Source: Roseimaritima sediminicola
GTDB lineage: Bacteria; Planctomycetota; Planctomycetia; Pirellulales; Pirellulaceae
Direction of reading: 5' to 3'
DNA: 59,541 bases
NCBI RefSeq assembly: GCF_009618275.1
Contig: NZ_WIAD01000035.1
Coordinates: 1 to 59,541 of the forward strand
Numbering within the stretch: the first letter of the stretch is position 1; each line of letters begins with the position of its first letter. Positions 41,862 to 56,850 of this stretch are shown here, piece after piece. Below the pieces are notes generated by a model. It was not told where the DNA came from. It searched no databases and saw nothing but the letters and a program-made list of their open reading frames with translations. Position numbers and translations under genes: made by a program.

Positions 41862-42944
41862 TCAAATCGTTCCGTCGAGGTTGCTGACGCGGTCCAAACG
41901 ATCCAGGACGGCGATCAACAGAGCTTGACGGGCGAAGACCGCTCCGGCGGCCTGGGCGAAGTACAGGTTGTGGTCGGTTTCGTCCAGGTCGGTGGCCAAT
42001 TCGCGGTTTCGCGCCAGCGGATGCATGATGACCGCGTCGGGTTTCAGCTTGCTGCCCCGCTGCAACTGGTAACGGTTGTCGAGGTTCTTGTAACTGTCGC
42101 CCAGGAAGGCGATCGAGTTGACGTAGATCACGTCCAGCTCGGGCAGGGCCTCCTGGACGTCGTTGATGTATTCGATCGGGATCGGCGATTCCTCGATCGG
42201 TTCGGTCAGGTCCAAGCCCACCGGATCGGCCATCTCGGAGATGATCGTGATCTTGGAAACCGCACCGGTGAACATCAGCGCCAACCGCAGAAAGCTCTTC
42301 ACGGCCCGCATCGAACCGGGCGTGCCGATGATCCCCAGGTGAATGCGTTGGTCCGGCGGGCAATCGGGCAGGCACAACTGGGGCCGCCATTTCAACAGCG
42401 CAAACCAATCGATCAGAGCCTGCGTCGGATGGTGACCGCTGCCGTTGCCGGCGTTGATCAGGGGCCGCTGCAAATTGGTGCGGATCTCCTCCAAGCAATC
42501 CGTATCGGGATGGCGCATGACGACCACGTCGCCGTAGGTATTGAACATCTCGCCGATATCGGCCAGCGATTCTCCTTTGGCGATTCCCGTGACCTGCCCA
42601 TCGGGCACCGACAGGACTTTGCCGTCGAGTCGCAGCACGGCGCTTTCGAAGGACAAGCGGGTGCGCGTGCTGGCTTCGAAGAACGCGGTGATCGCGATCT
42701 TGCCGTCCAGCGGCTTTTCGACTTCGACGTTGCGCGTCTCGAGCAGGGCGGCGAACTGCGACAGCGCCACCACACAGCGGCGGTCGAATTGCCGCGGATT
42801 CAGGATCGATTGACCGGCCAATGCCTCGAGCGATTCGCGGTCGACGACCCCGTCGGTCAGTTCCAACAGTTTCCGAGCACACAACACCCGTCCTTTGGAG
42901 TTGCGTGCAACGCTGGTCGCCCCAGCGGAGGTGGAGTTACCCAT
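41862..42944 (-). CDS. Aspartate carbamoyltransferase-like protein with altered amino-substrate site
   Basis: This 360-residue protein has the carbamoyltransferase fold. The carbamoyl-phosphate site is intact: STRTR at 92-96, Lys123 in AKGES, Arg144 in VMRHP, HPTQ at 172-175 and HPL at 308-310. The segment that binds aspartate in ATCase (an R-x-Q in a YVTRIQKER-type strand) reads YVNSIAFLGDSYKN here, so Ser277 and Ala279 occupy those positions. HPLPR is HPLAR. The N-terminus is about 50 residues longer than typical. The true acceptor is therefore uncertain; annotating it as pyrB would be a guess. It follows a microprotein gene by 11 bp. Confidence 0.8.
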   Translation of the reverse strand: MGNSTSAGATSVARNSKGRVLCARKLLELTDGVVDRESLEALAGQSILNPRQFDRRCVVALSQFAALLETRNVEVEKPLDGKIAITAFFEASTRTRLSFESAVLRLDGKVLSVPDGQVTGIAKGESLADIGEMFNTYGDVVVMRHPDTDCLEEIRTNLQRPLINAGNGSGHHPTQALIDWFALLKWRPQLCLPDCPPDQRIHLGIIGTPGSMRAVKSFLRLALMFTGAVSKITIISEMADPVGLDLTEPIEESPIPIEYINDVQEALPELDVIYVNSIAFLGDSYKNLDNRYQLQRGSKLKPDAVIMHPLARNRELATDLDETDHNLYFAQAAGAVFARQALLIAVLDRLDRVSNLDGTI

Positions 42945-42955
42945 CCGAATTGTTC

Positions 42956-43075
42956 CTACCAGATATTCTTATTCTTGGAATCAAATAATAAAAAGATGAT
43001 CAGGGTGATCACCCCTGCGGCACACAGGATCAGACCACCGATCACCAGGGCCTGTAAGAGCCAAAGCGGAAACAT
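42956..43075 (-). CDS. 39-residue single-pass membrane microprotein
   Basis: A short reading frame fills the gap between the symporter and the carbamoyltransferase-like gene almost exactly: it begins three bases after the symporter stop and ends 11 bp before the next ATG. The product is MFPLWLLQ, then one hydrophobic helix (about residues 7-30, including ALVIGGLILCAAG and ITLIIFLLF), then a polar tail DSKNKNIW. A single helix with a short charged C-terminus is typical of transporter-associated small subunits. No known family is recognised with certainty. Co-translation with the symporter suggests it binds or stabilises it. Confidence 0.7.
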   Translation of the reverse strand: MFPLWLLQALVIGGLILCAAGVITLIIFLLFDSKNKNIW

Positions 43076-43078
43076 TAT

Positions 43079-44560
43079 TCAACCCGCTTGTTTGGGGTTT
43101 GCACAAGAGGCCGAAGGTTCGGCGCTGAGCGTGCGGAAATCGAAATTGTCAGGTTTCCACCAGACCAGGACAGCGAAAACCGCGCCACTAACCGCCGCTC
43201 CGATCAGTGATCCGACGAACCAGCCAATGGTTTGGTAAGCCACCAAGCCCGCCGTACTGCCGGCGCTCATCGCCCCGCAGGCTGCGATCGGGCCGGGCTG
43301 GCGGAAGTACAATCCGCCCAGGATCGGCCAGATACAGCTGCCCACCAGCGGGCCGGCGAAAAACAAGACCCGGGCCAGGTCCGAAACATTGGGCCAGGCA
43401 ACCGCCCAGGCCATCAAACCCAACCCCACGATGCTGGCCGTCGCGGCCCGTCGCTTGGCCCGGTCGCCCATCGTTCCCGCCAGCGGTTCGACCACGTCCG
43501 TTACGACCATGTCCGAAGTGGCTGCCAGCAGACTATCGATGCTCGACGCCAACGAACAGAACACCACGATGAACACCAACACCGCTCCGCCGGTTCCCAG
43601 CAGCGTCGCGGCCACCAAGGGACCCGCCGTATCGGGTTGGCTGATCCCGATCTCCAGCGCCGGAGCGGCCAGCCCCAGGAATCCGGCCACGATCGGCACC
43701 GGCAACCACAGCAGTCCGCCCAGGGCGTAGGCTTTGGGGCCGACGCCCTCACGCATCGAAAACGCGCGGCTCCACCACACGTTGCTGTGGAAGATCTCGC
43801 CGAAGCCGAACAACATATTGTTAAACAGCGCCATCAAAGCCGCGGGAAACAGAAACGACAACAGCATGGGTCGCTCGACGGCCAGCGTCTGGTGTACCTC
43901 GGCCACCGAGACATTGCTCAGCACCGCTCCGGCCACCACGACCAAGCCCGCCAAAATGATCAAGCTCTGAATGAAGTCGGTGCCGATCACGGCGTACATA
44001 CCGCCGACCAGGGTGTATCCCACGCACACCGAAACCACGACCGTCATGCCGACCTCGTAGGGTATCCCCGACAACACGTTCAACAGTTTGCCGCCGGCCA
44101 TCGACATCGAAACCAGCCAGGTCAGGGCATAGAAGAACGAAATCACCAGGAACGGCACGCCGCCCAACTGGCCGTAGCGCCTTCGCATGAATTCCACGGC
44201 GGTGTAGCCACGCGGCATCAAGCGGCGGATCCGACCGCTCATCGGCGCAAAGGCAAACAATCCAAAACTGGCGGTGGAATACGCCAACGCCCCCCAGACC
44301 CCCAGCTCGAGCGCAAACTGCGGTGCCAACATCACGGTGTTGGAGGTGATCCAGGTGGCCACGGCGGTCGCCGAAGCGAGGGCCAGCCCGACGTTGCGAC
44401 CGGCGACGGCAAATCCGTCATAGGACTTGGCGCGGCGTCCCCACCAAAAGCCCAGGGCGATCCAGGCGACCCCAAAAGCGGCCAAGAGGGCATAGCCGGC
44501 CGCGGGACGGATAATGGCATCGGGAGCGTCCGCCAAGACGCAAAAATCAATCGTGTTCAC
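43079..44560 (-). CDS. Sodium:solute symporter (SSS family)
   Basis: This 493-residue transporter has about 13 membrane segments and SSS signatures: FAVAGRNVGLALASATAVATWITSNTVMLAPQ near residues 50-80, a GGMYAVIGTDFIQSLIILAGLVV block near 190-215, and SLASSIDSLLAATSDMVVTDV near 350. The sequence style recalls urea- or amino-acid-type SSS proteins, but the substrate cannot be assigned. The start is GTG at 44560, overlapping the stop of the FnIII gene (GTGA). It is the centre of a five-gene overlapped operon and probably imports the substrate used by the enzymes downstream. Confidence 0.9.
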   Translation of the reverse strand: MNTIDFCVLADAPDAIIRPAAGYALLAAFGVAWIALGFWWGRRAKSYDGFAVAGRNVGLALASATAVATWITSNTVMLAPQFALELGVWGALAYSTASFGLFAFAPMSGRIRRLMPRGYTAVEFMRRRYGQLGGVPFLVISFFYALTWLVSMSMAGGKLLNVLSGIPYEVGMTVVVSVCVGYTLVGGMYAVIGTDFIQSLIILAGLVVVAGAVLSNVSVAEVHQTLAVERPMLLSFLFPAALMALFNNMLFGFGEIFHSNVWWSRAFSMREGVGPKAYALGGLLWLPVPIVAGFLGLAAPALEIGISQPDTAGPLVAATLLGTGGAVLVFIVVFCSLASSIDSLLAATSDMVVTDVVEPLAGTMGDRAKRRAATASIVGLGLMAWAVAWPNVSDLARVLFFAGPLVGSCIWPILGGLYFRQPGPIAACGAMSAGSTAGLVAYQTIGWFVGSLIGAAVSGAVFAVLVWWKPDNFDFRTLSAEPSASCANPKQAG

Positions 44561-44949
44561 GCGGCCGCTTCCGTTCCGTCTGCGTCATGACGAGCGCCCC
44601 ACAACAAAACCAATAGGACCGAGACCAGCACCACCGCCCCGCAGGCAAACAGCCCAAACGCGCTGGTCAAGGACCAGTGCTGGACGTGGACCGTCGCCGG
44701 CGTTTCGGTTTCTGCCAGGACCTCGCCCCGAGCATCGACGGCGAACACTTCGAAGCGATGCTCGCCATCGGCCAATCCCGAAATGAAAGCCTGAGGCACG
44801 TGACCGCGGTACATCGTCACATCGCGCTCGTCCACGACGCGGTACTCGGTCGCCGCCTCGACCTCATTCCACTTCAGCGACAGATGGCCTTCGGAGACCT
44901 CGTCGAAATGCTGCTGCTGGAACTTCAGTGCGGTCGCCGCCTCGGGCAT
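44557..44949 (-). CDS. Membrane-anchored fibronectin-III-like protein
   Basis: This 130-residue protein has an FnIII-like beta-sandwich at residues 20-85 (GHLSLKWNEVEAATEYRVVDE, GLADGEHRFEVFAVDARGEVL). One transmembrane helix follows at about 93-117 (LFACGAVVLVSVLLVLLWGA), then a short tail. There is no N-terminal signal, so either the FnIII domain is cytosolic or the helix acts as a reverse signal anchor. The start overlaps the upstream stop (TGATG) and the stop overlaps the symporter GTG, so it is locked into the transporter operon. A role as a symporter partner is inferred. Confidence 0.8.
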   Translation of the reverse strand: MPEAATALKFQQQHFDEVSEGHLSLKWNEVEAATEYRVVDERDVTMYRGHVPQAFISGLADGEHRFEVFAVDARGEVLAETETPATVHVQHWSLTSAFGLFACGAVVLVSVLLVLLWGARHDADGTEAAA

Positions 44950-45179
44950 CAGCGGCGCCCCCGCATCCGCTGGTGCCAGTACTGCACGTCCATTTCGTTC
45001 ATGACTTCATCATTCAAGCAGACGTTGATCGATTCGGTGCCGTCGGCGACTTCGCGAAGCTGTTTGGCGGCCGCTTCGCCGCTGACCGCTTCGACGGCTA
45101 CCGACGCCAGCACGTCGCCGTCCGCGTCCAACTGCTGCACATGATACGTCTTTTCTTCTGGTTGGATCGATTCATCCAT
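44949..45179 (-). CDS. Small hypothetical protein, first gene of the symporter operon
   Basis: This 76-residue soluble protein is of unknown function. It has an acidic start (MDESIQPEEKTYHVQQLDADGD), a central Ala/Val-rich helix and the ending NEMDVQYWHQRMRGRR. The ATG at 45179 is chosen because AGGAGGT lies ten bases upstream (45190-45196); the frame is open to 45395, but that part would hide the binding site. Its stop overlaps the FnIII start. It is the first gene after the divergent region shared with marR. Confidence 0.75.
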   Translation of the reverse strand: MDESIQPEEKTYHVQQLDADGDVLASVAVEAVSGEAAAKQLREVADGTESINVCLNDEVMNEMDVQYWHQRMRGRR

Positions 45180-45507
45180 CAAGTTGCTTACCTCCTGGGC
45201 AAGTTGTTTACGAAAAGCTGTCAAGAACGGATGCTCGGCGGCTCCGGGCGTCTGCGGCAAGCGGGAATGCATACGAATGGCTCCGAAAGTTTGCACCGAA
45301 ATCAATTTCGGCCCAACCTCGGCACCGCAAACAAACGCCAGGACGCGAACCGGCAACCCCACGGCCCTCTGAACCCGCCGTGAACTCGCCTTCAAACGGG
45401 CTCGCAGCCATGCTGCAGCCCGCGAAAAGCCGAAAATCCTTCAGCCCTGCTCATTCCCTACCTTTTCACACTAACAAAAATTGCTTAGCGTTGAAAGCAC
45501 TAATATC
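45180..45507. promoter_or_regulatory. 328-bp divergent region between the symporter operon and marR
   Basis: It holds the ribosome binding site AGGAGGT (45190-45196, minus strand). Close to marR an imperfect inverted repeat, TGCTT, eight bases, AAGCA (45482-45499), could be a MarR operator. It must contain promoters for both directions. No gene is supported inside. Confidence 0.5.
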
Positions 45508-46011
45508 ATGTTGTCCCACGAAGATCAAATCGTCGCTGCGATTCGCCAAATTATTCGGGCGGTCGACCTGCATTCGCGCCGGCTGGTCGAACAGTACGGT
45601 TTGACAGGCCCCCAGCTGGCGGTCCTGCAGGAAGTCGAACGCCTGGGGACGGCCGCACCGAAGCAGCTGGCCTGCTCGGTCCATCTCAGTCAAGCGACGG
45701 TGACGGGGATCCTGAAACGCTTGACCGTTCGCGGCCTGGTCGACCGCCAGCCCAGCCCGGCCGACCGCCGCTCGGTCACGATCACCATGACCGCCGCCGG
45801 GCGACAACTGCTGCAGGCCTCCCCCTCGCTGATGCAGGACCGGTTCCGCCAGGCGCTCTCGTCGCTGGAAGCTTGGGAACGCACGCAGATCCTGGCCACG
45901 CTGCAGCGCGTCGGCGCCTTGATGGACGCCGACGCCCTGGACGCCGCGCCGCACCTGACTCCCGGCGACATCGACGTCGCCGGTGGCGGTCGCGCCGGCG
46001 AGTCGCTGTAA
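45508..46011 (+). CDS. MarR-family transcriptional regulator
   Basis: This 167-residue DNA-binding protein has the winged-helix core: GLTGPQLAVLQEVERLGTAAPKQLACSVHLSQATVTGILKRLTVRGLVDRQPSPADRRSVTITMTAAG (helix-turn-helix about residues 45-75, wing with DRRS near 90). MarR proteins usually repress a divergent operon and release DNA on binding a small ligand. Here the divergent operon is the symporter/carbamoyltransferase-like locus, so it is the likely target. The ATG at 45508 is preferred to an in-frame TTG at 45481, which would overlap the candidate operator. Confidence 0.9.
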   Translation: MLSHEDQIVAAIRQIIRAVDLHSRRLVEQYGLTGPQLAVLQEVERLGTAAPKQLACSVHLSQATVTGILKRLTVRGLVDRQPSPADRRSVTITMTAAGRQLLQASPSLMQDRFRQALSSLEAWERTQILATLQRVGALMDADALDAAPHLTPGDIDVAGGGRAGESL

Positions 46012-46037
46012 GGGGCGCCGCGGCGAGCGCACAAAAA

Positions 46038-46060
46038 AACTCGGCTTGGGTAGCCGAGTT
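46038..46060. terminator. Bidirectional terminator-like hairpin
   Basis: Stem AACTCGGCT, loop TGGGT and stem AGCCGAGTT sit between the convergent marR and VWA genes. Seven A stand immediately before it (U-run for the minus transcript). The inner stem is the same CTCGGCT core as the GTAG-foot repeats. Confidence 0.7.
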
Positions 46061-46101
46061 GCTTTGAGTTTCGCTTGTGGCTGTTTCCAGCCGAGCGTGC
46101 T

Positions 46102-50169
<4,068 letters not shown>

Positions 50170-50257
50170 TTCTGCAGTCTATTTGGGGCCATCAAAAGGT
50201 GCGAACAATTTTCCTGGGAAATCCCCAATCCCTACCGATTTCCTGGACCGGTTATGA

Positions 50258-50276
50258 GTGTTGCATTGTGCAACAC
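50258..50276. promoter_or_regulatory. Perfect 8-bp inverted repeat between divergent genes
   Basis: GTGTTGCA, TTG, TGCAACAC lies between the divergent VWA gene (start 50169) and the coiled-coil gene (start 50442). It could be an operator or an RNA hairpin. No other copy is seen in the window. Confidence 0.45.
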
Positions 50277-50441
50277 CTGTAGCATTCCGCCCTATCGTTC
50301 CGATCCATACAACAGGTCAACTAGCTATGATGCGTAATAACGCGACTCTCGTGCCAACAAGGCGACCGGAGTGCGCCACCGCGTCGATAGATCCAGCATC
50401 CAGCCTGCCCACCGTCACACGTTTCGCCCGATGGAGCCGTC

Positions 50442-51254
50442 ATGGGACGCGTTAACGACACCGTAACCACCATCAACAGTACCATCCGTACGGTACTGGC
50501 GACCGCGGTTTTGTTTTTTTTGGCCGGTTCGGGTTGGGTGGTCTATGACAAAGTCACCAATGACCAACGGGAACTGGAACAAACCCAGGATCAGTTGAGC
50601 GAAACCCGGAGCCGACTGAGCCAAGCCGAAGGGCGACTGACCGCCGCCAATACGCAGATCACCAGCCTGGAGGGGGAGCTCAAGGACGCCAGCGAGCAGA
50701 TCGTCCGGCTGGAAACGTCGCTGAAACTGCTGAAGATGGACCAACGTCTAGCCCGTTTGGACGTCCTGGATCAATCCACCGAAGAATCGGGCATGGTCGA
50801 AACGCGCGTGCGATTCCAGGAACTGTCGCCCGATGGAGATCCGGTGGGCGAGGCGAAGGAGTTCACCGTGCAGGGCGACGTCGTCTATCTGGATAACTGG
50901 GTGGTGAAATTCGAGGACCAATTCGTCGAACAGTCCCACCTGCAGAGGGGAACTTCCCTGGCCCTGTTTCGGCGGATCTTCGGCGAACAGCAAAGCCCAG
51001 CCGAGGGGTTTGAACTGGACGAGGTGGGGCTGCTGCCCCAGTCCTATGCCCGAGGCGGCCAGCCGACGGAGTTTGAAAAACAGATTTGGGACCAGTTCTG
51101 GGTCTTTGCCAACGACCGCGAGAAGGCCCGTGAGATGGGTATCCGAGCCGCCCACGGCGAAGCGGTCTCGATCAAGGCCGAACCCGGCAAAAGCTACCGC
51201 ATCATCCTTCGCGCCAGCGACGGCCTCTCGATCGTGCCGGTAGAAGACAAGTAG
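50442..51254 (+). CDS. Membrane-anchored coiled-coil hypothetical protein
   Basis: This 270-residue protein has one N-terminal transmembrane helix (residues 17-36, VLATAVLFFLAGSGWVVY) followed by a long coiled coil (40-100, repeated Glu/Gln/Leu heptads such as QDQLSETRSRLSQAEGRLTAAN). The C-terminal globular domain (105-265) contains ETRVRFQELSPDGDPVGEAKEF and SYRIILRASDGLSIVPV. The family looks planctomycete-specific; I do not know its function. The start ATG at 50442 gives the membrane anchor. It is divergent from the VWA gene and converges on deoC, whose stop codon is one base away. Confidence 0.78.
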   Translation: MGRVNDTVTTINSTIRTVLATAVLFFLAGSGWVVYDKVTNDQRELEQTQDQLSETRSRLSQAEGRLTAANTQITSLEGELKDASEQIVRLETSLKLLKMDQRLARLDVLDQSTEESGMVETRVRFQELSPDGDPVGEAKEFTVQGDVVYLDNWVVKFEDQFVEQSHLQRGTSLALFRRIFGEQQSPAEGFELDEVGLLPQSYARGGQPTEFEKQIWDQFWVFANDREKAREMGIRAAHGEAVSIKAEPGKSYRIILRASDGLSIVPVEDK

Positions 51255-51255
51255 C

Positions 51256-51981
51256 CTAATACCCCGATGGGTCCTCGCTCGCGGTCACCTCGATCGGCGG
51301 CAATTCCAGACGACGACGACATTCGTCGAGGATCGACTGCGTGGCGCTGGCCCCGACGCGGCTGACACCCATCTGCCTCACCTCGAGCAGCTTGTCCAGA
51401 TCGCGGACGCCGCCGGCGGCTTTGACCTGAACCGGCCGGCGGGTGTGGTCAAGCATCAACTGCAGGTCTTCCAGCGTCGCGCCACCGGTGCCGTAACCGG
51501 TGGACGTCTTGACCCAGTCCGCGCCCAGCTCGACGCACAGCTCACACAGCCGCCGCTTGTGGTCGTCCTCGAGGTAGCAGTTTTCGAAGATGACTTTGAC
51601 TTTGCGGCCCGCCGCGTGCGCCGGTTCGATCACCGCTTGCAGGTCGGCTCGCACGTATTCCCAGTCTTCGCTGAGCACTTTGGAAACGTTGCACACCATG
51701 TCCAGTTCCTGGCATCCGTCGGCGATCGCCTGCTCCGCTTCGGCCGCCTTAACGCGAGTGCAGTGGGCGCCGTGGGGAAAGCCGATCGTGGTGCTGGGCT
51801 GGACCGTACTGCCGGCCAACCATTCCACACACCGCGGCAGGGCGTAGGGCAGGATGCACACGCTGGCCACGTCGTAGGCCACCGCCATGCGGCACCCCTG
51901 CTGGAGCGCATCCCAGGTGGTCGTGGGATGCAGCAGCGAGTGATCCAGCATCTTGGCGATCTGCGAATAGGTGTAGTTCAT
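51256..51981 (-). CDS. deoC: Deoxyribose-phosphate aldolase
   Basis: This 241-residue TIM-barrel aldolase splits deoxyribose-5-phosphate into glyceraldehyde-3-phosphate and acetaldehyde in nucleoside catabolism. Catalytic residues are present: the Schiff-base Lys158 in VKTSTGYG, Lys187 in VKAAGGVR and Asp94 in ELDMVCN. The N-terminal KMLDHSLLHP is family-typical. It starts three bases after the purL stop on the same strand, so the two share a transcript. Confidence 0.94.
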   Translation of the reverse strand: MNYTYSQIAKMLDHSLLHPTTTWDALQQGCRMAVAYDVASVCILPYALPRCVEWLAGSTVQPSTTIGFPHGAHCTRVKAAEAEQAIADGCQELDMVCNVSKVLSEDWEYVRADLQAVIEPAHAAGRKVKVIFENCYLEDDHKRRLCELCVELGADWVKTSTGYGTGGATLEDLQLMLDHTRRPVQVKAAGGVRDLDKLLEVRQMGVSRVGASATQSILDECRRRLELPPIEVTASEDPSGY

Positions 51982-51984
51982 GTC

Positions 51985-54933
<2,949 letters not shown>

Positions 54934-54991
54934 GGTGTTGGTCTGGGTCACAAGAAAGGGAAGGGTAGTGAGCGGTCGAGGTCTCGGTGGA

Positions 54992-55981
54992 TCAATCACC
55001 GGGCGCGGGGTCCGTGCGGGCAGCGGAAACGTTTTCTGGGTGCCCGGAACGTGGGGCGTGTTCGGCCGAAGCGGCGGGCAGGCTTTTGCGCAGCGTCTGC
55101 GCCTCGGTCAATAACTGCAACAGGGCCGCCGAGTCGCCTGAATCGATCGCGGCGATCAGGCGGTCCAGGGCCTCGCGAACGTCGCCCAAACGCTGGCTGA
55201 TCGGACCGGCGTTTTGCATGGCGATGTCGTTCCACATCTGTGGGTCTCCGGCCGCCACGCGCGTCGTATCCCGCCAGCCGCTGCCGACCAACGGCAGCTC
55301 GTCGGGCCGCAGGATCGAAGCCACCGCACAGGAGGCGAAGTGCGTGGCGTGGCTGATTCCGGCCAACAATCGGTCGTGGGTTTCGGGCGACATCTGCAGC
55401 ACTTCGCTGCCCAGGGTCTGCCAGAGCGCGACCGCCTGCCGCAGCCGAGCCGGATCGGTCTGAGCGGTGGGCGTGACGACCACGCGTTTGCCCTGAAACA
55501 AATCGGCTCGAGCGTGTCCCGGACCCGTTCTTTCTCCGCCGGCGATCGGGTGCGACCCGACGAACATCGCCGCGGCCCGGGGGTCTTGTTCGATCTGAGC
55601 CACCAACTGGCGTTTGGTGCTGCCGACGTCCGTCAAGAGCGTACGCGACGGGCAAGCGGCCGCCAGGGCGGTGCAGTGCTGGGCGATCTTTCCCACCGGC
55701 GTGCAGACGAACACCAGGTCGGCATCGCGACAGGCCGCCGCCGGGTCGGCGACCGCTCGGGTGACGCAGCCCGTCTCCACGGCCAGCCGCCGCCGGGCCT
55801 CGTTTCGCGACGTGCCCCAGACCTCGATCTCGGGCCAACGCCGGCGCAGGGCCAGCCCGATCGAACCGCCCAACAATCCGACTCCCACGATGGCCGCCTT
55901 GGCAGGAGCCGGGAAGGATTCGTCGTAAGCCGTGCGGCGAGGGTCGGGGGCGTCCGCCGAAGCTGAAGTGGATGGCGTCAT
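54992..55981 (-). CDS. tyrA: Prephenate dehydrogenase
   Basis: This 329-residue NAD(P)-dependent enzyme oxidises prephenate to hydroxyphenylpyruvate for tyrosine synthesis. The Rossmann motif [19 protein letters not shown] is at residues 29-47. [24 protein letters not shown] and the helical [12 protein letters not shown] (His in the catalytic region) follow in order. The last 20 residues are disordered. It is upstream of purL on the same strand. A REP-like pair separates it from the DUF374 gene upstream. Confidence 0.93.
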   Translation of the reverse strand: MTPSTSASADAPDPRRTAYDESFPAPAKAAIVGVGLLGGSIGLALRRRWPEIEVWGTSRNEARRRLAVETGCVTRAVADPAAACRDADLVFVCTPVGKIAQHCTALAAACPSRTLLTDVGSTKRQLVAQIEQDPRAAAMFVGSHPIAGGERTGPGHARADLFQGKRVVVTPTAQTDPARLRQAVALWQTLGSEVLQMSPETHDRLLAGISHATHFASCAVASILRPDELPLVGSGWRDTTRVAAGDPQMWNDIAMQNAGPISQRLGDVREALDRLIAAIDSGDSAALLQLLTEAQTLRKSLPAASAEHAPRSGHPENVSAARTDPAPGD

Positions 55982-56095
55982 GAGGGCAGGAGCATACGTC
56001 CGTCGAAGTTAAGGACGCTATCTTGAGCGACAAGCGGCGATTGGAAAAGCCCACGAGCTGGACTCGCCAAACGTTTGGACAGAAGGAGCGCAGAC

Positions 56096-56153
56096 GTAGC
56101 TGAACTCGCCAGAGTTTGGACGGGGCGTCCCGAAGTCTGGCGACTTCCGCTAC
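56096..56153. repeat. Inverted pair of a third GTAG-foot REP-like family
   Basis: The plus unit has foot GTAG (56096-56099), then CTG, stem AACTC, loop GCCA, stem GAGTT. The minus unit has foot GTAG (from 56153), then CG, stem GAAGTC, loop GCCA, stem GACTTC. A degenerate third copy lies at about 56054-56080. All share the GCCA loop and differ by compensating stem changes. The pair lies between tyrA and the acyltransferase gene. Confidence 0.8.
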
Positions 56154-56166
56154 GCGGGTGGACCGC

Positions 56167-56850
56167 CTAGGCGCTGCGGCGGAGCGGCTGATCGACCAGC
56201 GGCGGTTCGCTGTGGACCGCCTCCTCGGGGTCGCTTTGCTGTTCCAGTTCCGCCAGGGCGCGGTGGATCCGTCGCCGAAAACTCTCCAGCGACTCGCCGG
56301 CGCGGTGTTCGACCGGATCGGAAAAATGCAGGTCCAGCGTCGTGAACGGTTTGGGGATCTGCAACCGATCCCAGGCATTGCGGATGATCCAGCGACGCCG
56401 CGGCACGATCGAGGTGGCCAGCACCACGGCACCGCTTTGCCGCCCCAGCTCGCCGATCCCTTTGTGCACCCGGCACCGCGGGCCGCGGGGCCCGTCGACT
56501 GTCAGGCAAGCCGTAGAGCCGTCGCGGACGTGTTGGATCAGATTCTGCAGTGCGTTGCGACCGCCTCGGTTGGCGGTACCCTGACCGCTCGATCCGCGGA
56601 CCGGCACGCAGCCCATGATCCGCAGCGTGGGCACGATTATTTCGCCGTCGGCCGAACGCGACACCATGGCGCCCAGCCCGCGGTCGGCCACCATCAGAGC
56701 GGCCAACTGGTGGGCGTGCAGGATCGCGTACACGTAAGAGGTCGACGCCGCCTTCAGCTGCGGCCGAGCGTCGTTGTGAACCCGCACGCGACAGGTCCAG
56801 TGCAACAGGTAAACCGTCCAGGCGACCAGGTGGGCAACAAGCGTTCTCAT
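56167..56850 (-). CDS. DUF374 lysophospholipid acyltransferase-like protein
   Basis: This 227-residue membrane-associated protein matches DUF374, a relative of LPLAT acyltransferases probably used in lipid A or phospholipid acylation. Motifs: HAHQLAALM (the His of the H-x4-D-like block), MVSRSADGEIIVPTLRIMGCVPVRGSSG and LTVDGPRGPRCRVHKGIGELG. An N-terminal hydrophobic helix (LVAHLVAWTVYLLHWTC) anchors it. The ATG at 56850 (MRTLVAHL) is chosen; the upstream in-frame part to 56937 is very basic and unlikely. It is divergent from pgi. Confidence 0.87.
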   Translation of the reverse strand: MRTLVAHLVAWTVYLLHWTCRVRVHNDARPQLKAASTSYVYAILHAHQLAALMVADRGLGAMVSRSADGEIIVPTLRIMGCVPVRGSSGQGTANRGGRNALQNLIQHVRDGSTACLTVDGPRGPRCRVHKGIGELGRQSGAVVLATSIVPRRRWIIRNAWDRLQIPKPFTTLDLHFSDPVEHRAGESLESFRRRIHRALAELEQQSDPEEAVHSEPPLVDQPLRRSA

